The notes below the pieces were generated by a model. The model was not told the DNA's origin, ran no database searches, and worked only from the letters and a program-made list of their open reading frames with translations. From an uncultured Clostridium sp. (GTDB lineage Bacteria; Bacillota; Clostridia; Clostridiales; Clostridiaceae), in NCBI RefSeq assembly GCF_947039605.1, contig NZ_CAMQZG010000011.1, positions 18,518 to 82,517 of the forward strand: a stretch of 64,000 nucleotides of DNA, given 5' to 3'. Positions 61,581-64,000 of this stretch are shown here, piece after piece. Every line of letters starts with the position of its first letter. Position 1 is the first letter of the stretch. Position numbers and translations under genes: made by a program.

Positions 61581-61630
61581 AAAACACCTTTAAGATAATA
61601 GGAAGTTCCTATTAATACTAAAGGTGTTTT
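61581..61630 (-). terminator. Rho-independent terminator of spo0A
   Basis: aaaacaccttta...taaaggtgtttt long stem. Confidence 0.85.
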
Positions 61631-61691
61631 ATCTATTTTTAATATTTTATTTATTATCCCTTTTATAAATAAATATATTATTTATCTTTAT

Positions 61692-62510
61692 CTAGCTTAC
61701 TTTATTTTTAAGTCTAAGCTTATCTGCGACCATAGCGATAAACTCTGAATTTGTAGGTTTACCCTTATCATTGTGTATTGTATACCCAAATAGCTTATTT
61801 ATAGCATCTATTTGACCTCTTGACCAAGCAACCTCTATAGCATGTCTTATAGCTCTCTCAACTCTTGAAGCTGTTGTATTAAACGTCTTAGCTATTGAAG
61901 GATATAATTCCTTTGTTATAGCTGATAAAAGCTCCATATCATTAACTACCATAGTTATAGCTTCTCTAAGATACATATATCCTTTAATATGAGCTGGAAC
62001 TCCAACTTCATGTATGATACTTGTAATTTCTGCTTCTAGATCCATTGGTTTTTTCTTAGTGTACATTAATGATTCTCCTGACATATCCATTAAAGATGAT
62101 TGTCTCATTGAATCTTCTGATGAGATTGTATTATTAAACATTTGTCTTATTCTCTTTATAAAAACATCCATGTCAAATGGCTTAACAACATAATAATCTG
62201 CACCAAGTGTTATTGCTCTTTGAGTTATTTTATCTTGTCCTACTGCTGATAATACTATTACTCTTGGTATTTTGCTAATTACCCCTGTATTTAACTTTTC
62301 TAAAACACCTAATCCATCTAAATGTGGCATAATAATATCTAAAACTACTAAGTCTGGTTGTTTTTCTTCTATAAGCTCTAAAGCTTCTAGCCCATCATTT
62401 GCAATCCCCACAACAACTATATCTCTTTGATTTAACAAGTAGTCATTTAGTATATTACAAAATTCTTTATTATCATCTGCAATTAAAACTGAAATTTTTG
62501 AATCGTTCAT
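61692..62510 (-). CDS. spo0A: Sporulation master response regulator Spo0A
   Basis: Receiver domain ([16 protein letters not shown]) and Spo0A C-terminal DNA-binding domain ([41 protein letters not shown]). Confidence 0.99.
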   Translation of the reverse strand: MNDSKISVLIADDNKEFCNILNDYLLNQRDIVVVGIANDGLEALELIEEKQPDLVVLDIIMPHLDGLGVLEKLNTGVISKIPRVIVLSAVGQDKITQRAITLGADYYVVKPFDMDVFIKRIRQMFNNTISSEDSMRQSSLMDMSGESLMYTKKKPMDLEAEITSIIHEVGVPAHIKGYMYLREAITMVVNDMELLSAITKELYPSIAKTFNTTASRVERAIRHAIEVAWSRGQIDAINKLFGYTIHNDKGKPTNSEFIAMVADKLRLKNKVS

Positions 62511-62571
62511 AATTTTTCTCTCCCCTTACTATTAATCCTCTTATTTTACCATTTATTTACATTTATTTAAT

Positions 62572-62578
62572 TTCGACA
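62572..62578 (-). promoter_or_regulatory. 0A-box heptamer TGTCGAA upstream of spo0A
   Basis: - strand ttttTGTCGAAatt about 60 nt upstream of the start. Confidence 0.55.
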
Positions 62579-62620
62579 AAAATTATAGAAATCCTTTTTT
62601 TTTTCAAAATTTCTTAAAAA

Positions 62621-62660
62621 AATATACCAAAGAACACATTTAAGTATTCTTTAGTATATT
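62621..62660 (-). terminator. Rho-independent terminator of spoIVB
   Basis: aatatactaaagaata/tgttctttggtatatt stem then U-run on the - strand. Confidence 0.8.
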
Positions 62661-62686
62661 ATAGCATATTTTCACTATTTACTCAC

Positions 62687-63793
62687 TTATTTTAGCAAAT
62701 TTGCATCTTTTAGCATATTCTCTATATAAATTCCGTACCCAATGTTAGGTTTATTTACTAAAACATGTGTCACAGCTCCAACTATTTTACCATTTTGTAT
62801 GATTGGACTACCACTCATACCTTGAACTATCCCACCAGTTTTTTCTAAAAGTTCAGGGTCAGTAATCTTAATAAGCATATTTTTATTAGGTCCTTTACTT
62901 GTATCTAATATTTTTTCAATGCTAATTTCATAATACTTTGGCCCCTCTTCATTAATTGTGGTTATTATTTGTGCTGGACCTGCTTTTGTTTCACTTTTAT
63001 AAGCAATTTCATATAAATTTTTTTCATTTTTATAATTAATTTTATTTTTTTCATTTACAACTCCGTATATTCCTGTTGTTGTATTTTTACCAACTGTTCC
63101 AAGAGTTATTCTATCATTATTAAAAATTCCTTTAAGCTCTCCTGGTGAACCAATCTCACCTTTTCTAACATTTACAACTGTTGATTTAACTAAACTTCCT
63201 TTACCAACTGATATTATTTTATCTGTTTCTCCATCAGTAATAGGATGTCCAAGCCCACCATACAGACCTGTATTATCATCAAAGAATGTCATAGTTCCAA
63301 TTCCTGCTGTTGAATCTCTAACCCATAAACCTAATTTATAATCACCTTTTTTATTCTCTACTAACTTTACTTTTTTATTAATTAAATCCCCATCTCTATC
63401 AATCACTAGTGCTATAGTTCCTGTTTTACTTTCACTAACAACACCTAATAATTCTTTTGAAGTACTAATTTCTTTACCATCAATCTTTAAAATAACGTCC
63501 CCAAGGTCGATATCCCCAACCTCTGCTGGACTTTTTATAAGTTTACCATTTTTAGATTCAATATCTGAAAACGCAACAGCTAATACTCCTTTCGTTGATA
63601 TTTTTATACCGATATTTTCACCACCAGCATAAACCTTTAATCTGTCTTTTCCACTGATATTCTCAGTTGCTAACACAGGTTTAGCTTTATCACCGTTTAA
63701 GAAAAATATACTTAATGCAAATACTGAAGATAAAATTAAGCACATAACTATAAGATTTTTTACAAAACTTTTTAATTTACCATCTTTCATCAT
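62687..63793 (-). CDS. spoIVB: SpoIVB S55 family serine peptidase (PDZ)
   Basis: PDZ-like region, GLGHPITDGETDKII, GMSGSPIIQNGKIVGAVTHVLVN catalytic motif. Confidence 0.97.
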   Translation of the reverse strand: MMKDGKLKSFVKNLIVMCLILSSVFALSIFFLNGDKAKPVLATENISGKDRLKVYAGGENIGIKISTKGVLAVAFSDIESKNGKLIKSPAEVGDIDLGDVILKIDGKEISTSKELLGVVSESKTGTIALVIDRDGDLINKKVKLVENKKGDYKLGLWVRDSTAGIGTMTFFDDNTGLYGGLGHPITDGETDKIISVGKGSLVKSTVVNVRKGEIGSPGELKGIFNNDRITLGTVGKNTTTGIYGVVNEKNKINYKNEKNLYEIAYKSETKAGPAQIITTINEEGPKYYEISIEKILDTSKGPNKNMLIKITDPELLEKTGGIVQGMSGSPIIQNGKIVGAVTHVLVNKPNIGYGIYIENMLKDANLLK

Positions 63794-63961
63794 TTATCTC
63801 CTCCTTTACATTATTACATTTCCCCGATATTATAATATTTATGTTGTATTAACATTGTTAGTATAACCAAGTTATTAAGAATTATGATAAATTTATCATA
63901 AAACTTTTAAAATATAACAAAAAAGATAGAATTACTAATTAGTAATTCTCAGATTGTAGAC

Positions 63962-63998
63962 AAAAGGTACATTTCTAAAATATAGAAATGTACCTTTT
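63962..63998. terminator. Hairpin at right edge, possibly the terminator of the next upstream - strand gene
   Basis: aaaaggtacatttcta/tagaaatgtacctttt perfect 16-bp stem. Confidence 0.65.
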
Positions 63999-64000
63999 TC

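Noticed and set aside
11030-64000. Many + strand ORFs of 60-217 aa in the track (for example 15736-16110, 27054-27653, 35645-36280, 58646-59299)
   Set aside because: Each lies opposite a well-supported - strand core gene, has low-complexity composition from reverse translation, and lacks a recognisable domain or convincing RBS. They are antisense shadow ORFs.
1-64000. CRISPR arrays, transposons, prophage, toxin-antitoxin or defence systems
   Set aside because: No repeat-spacer arrays, transposase, integrase of the phage type, or defence gene motifs seen. The XerD-like gene sits in the conserved xerD-spoIIM-spo0A context and is housekeeping.

Overview
The window is an AT-rich, low-GC Firmicutes chromosome segment, most consistent with a spore-forming Clostridium-type clostridium (inferred from protein content and gene order; species not determined). 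It is densely packed core genome. About 62 genes lie on the - strand, with only rpmB and a 3' gene fragment at the left edge on the +. Contents include translation and RNA genes (rsmD, rlmN, rsmB, fmt, def, alaS, typA, rnjA), DNA replication/repair (recG, priA, rarA, xerD, ruvX), cell division (ftsZ, an FtsA-like protein), a PASTA kinase/PP2C phosphatase pair, and Fe-S biogenesis (iscR-like, iscS, nifU). There is a strong concentration of sporulation genes: spoVM, spoIVA, ylmC-like, sigG, sigE, spoIIGA, sigK, spoIIM, spo0A, spoIVB. I found no mobile element, CRISPR array, phage, rRNA or tRNA, and no convincing undescribed multi-gene system. The most useful observations are: a 23-aa spoVM gene absent from the ORF track; a T-box leader before alaS; a consensus promoter plus candidate operator before the Rrf2/IscR-like gene; 0A-box heptamers before spo0A and ansA; an uninterrupted sigK; a sensor kinase with no adjacent response regulator; and several unexplained intergenic dyads. 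Most + strand ORFs in the track are antisense shadows of strong - strand genes.
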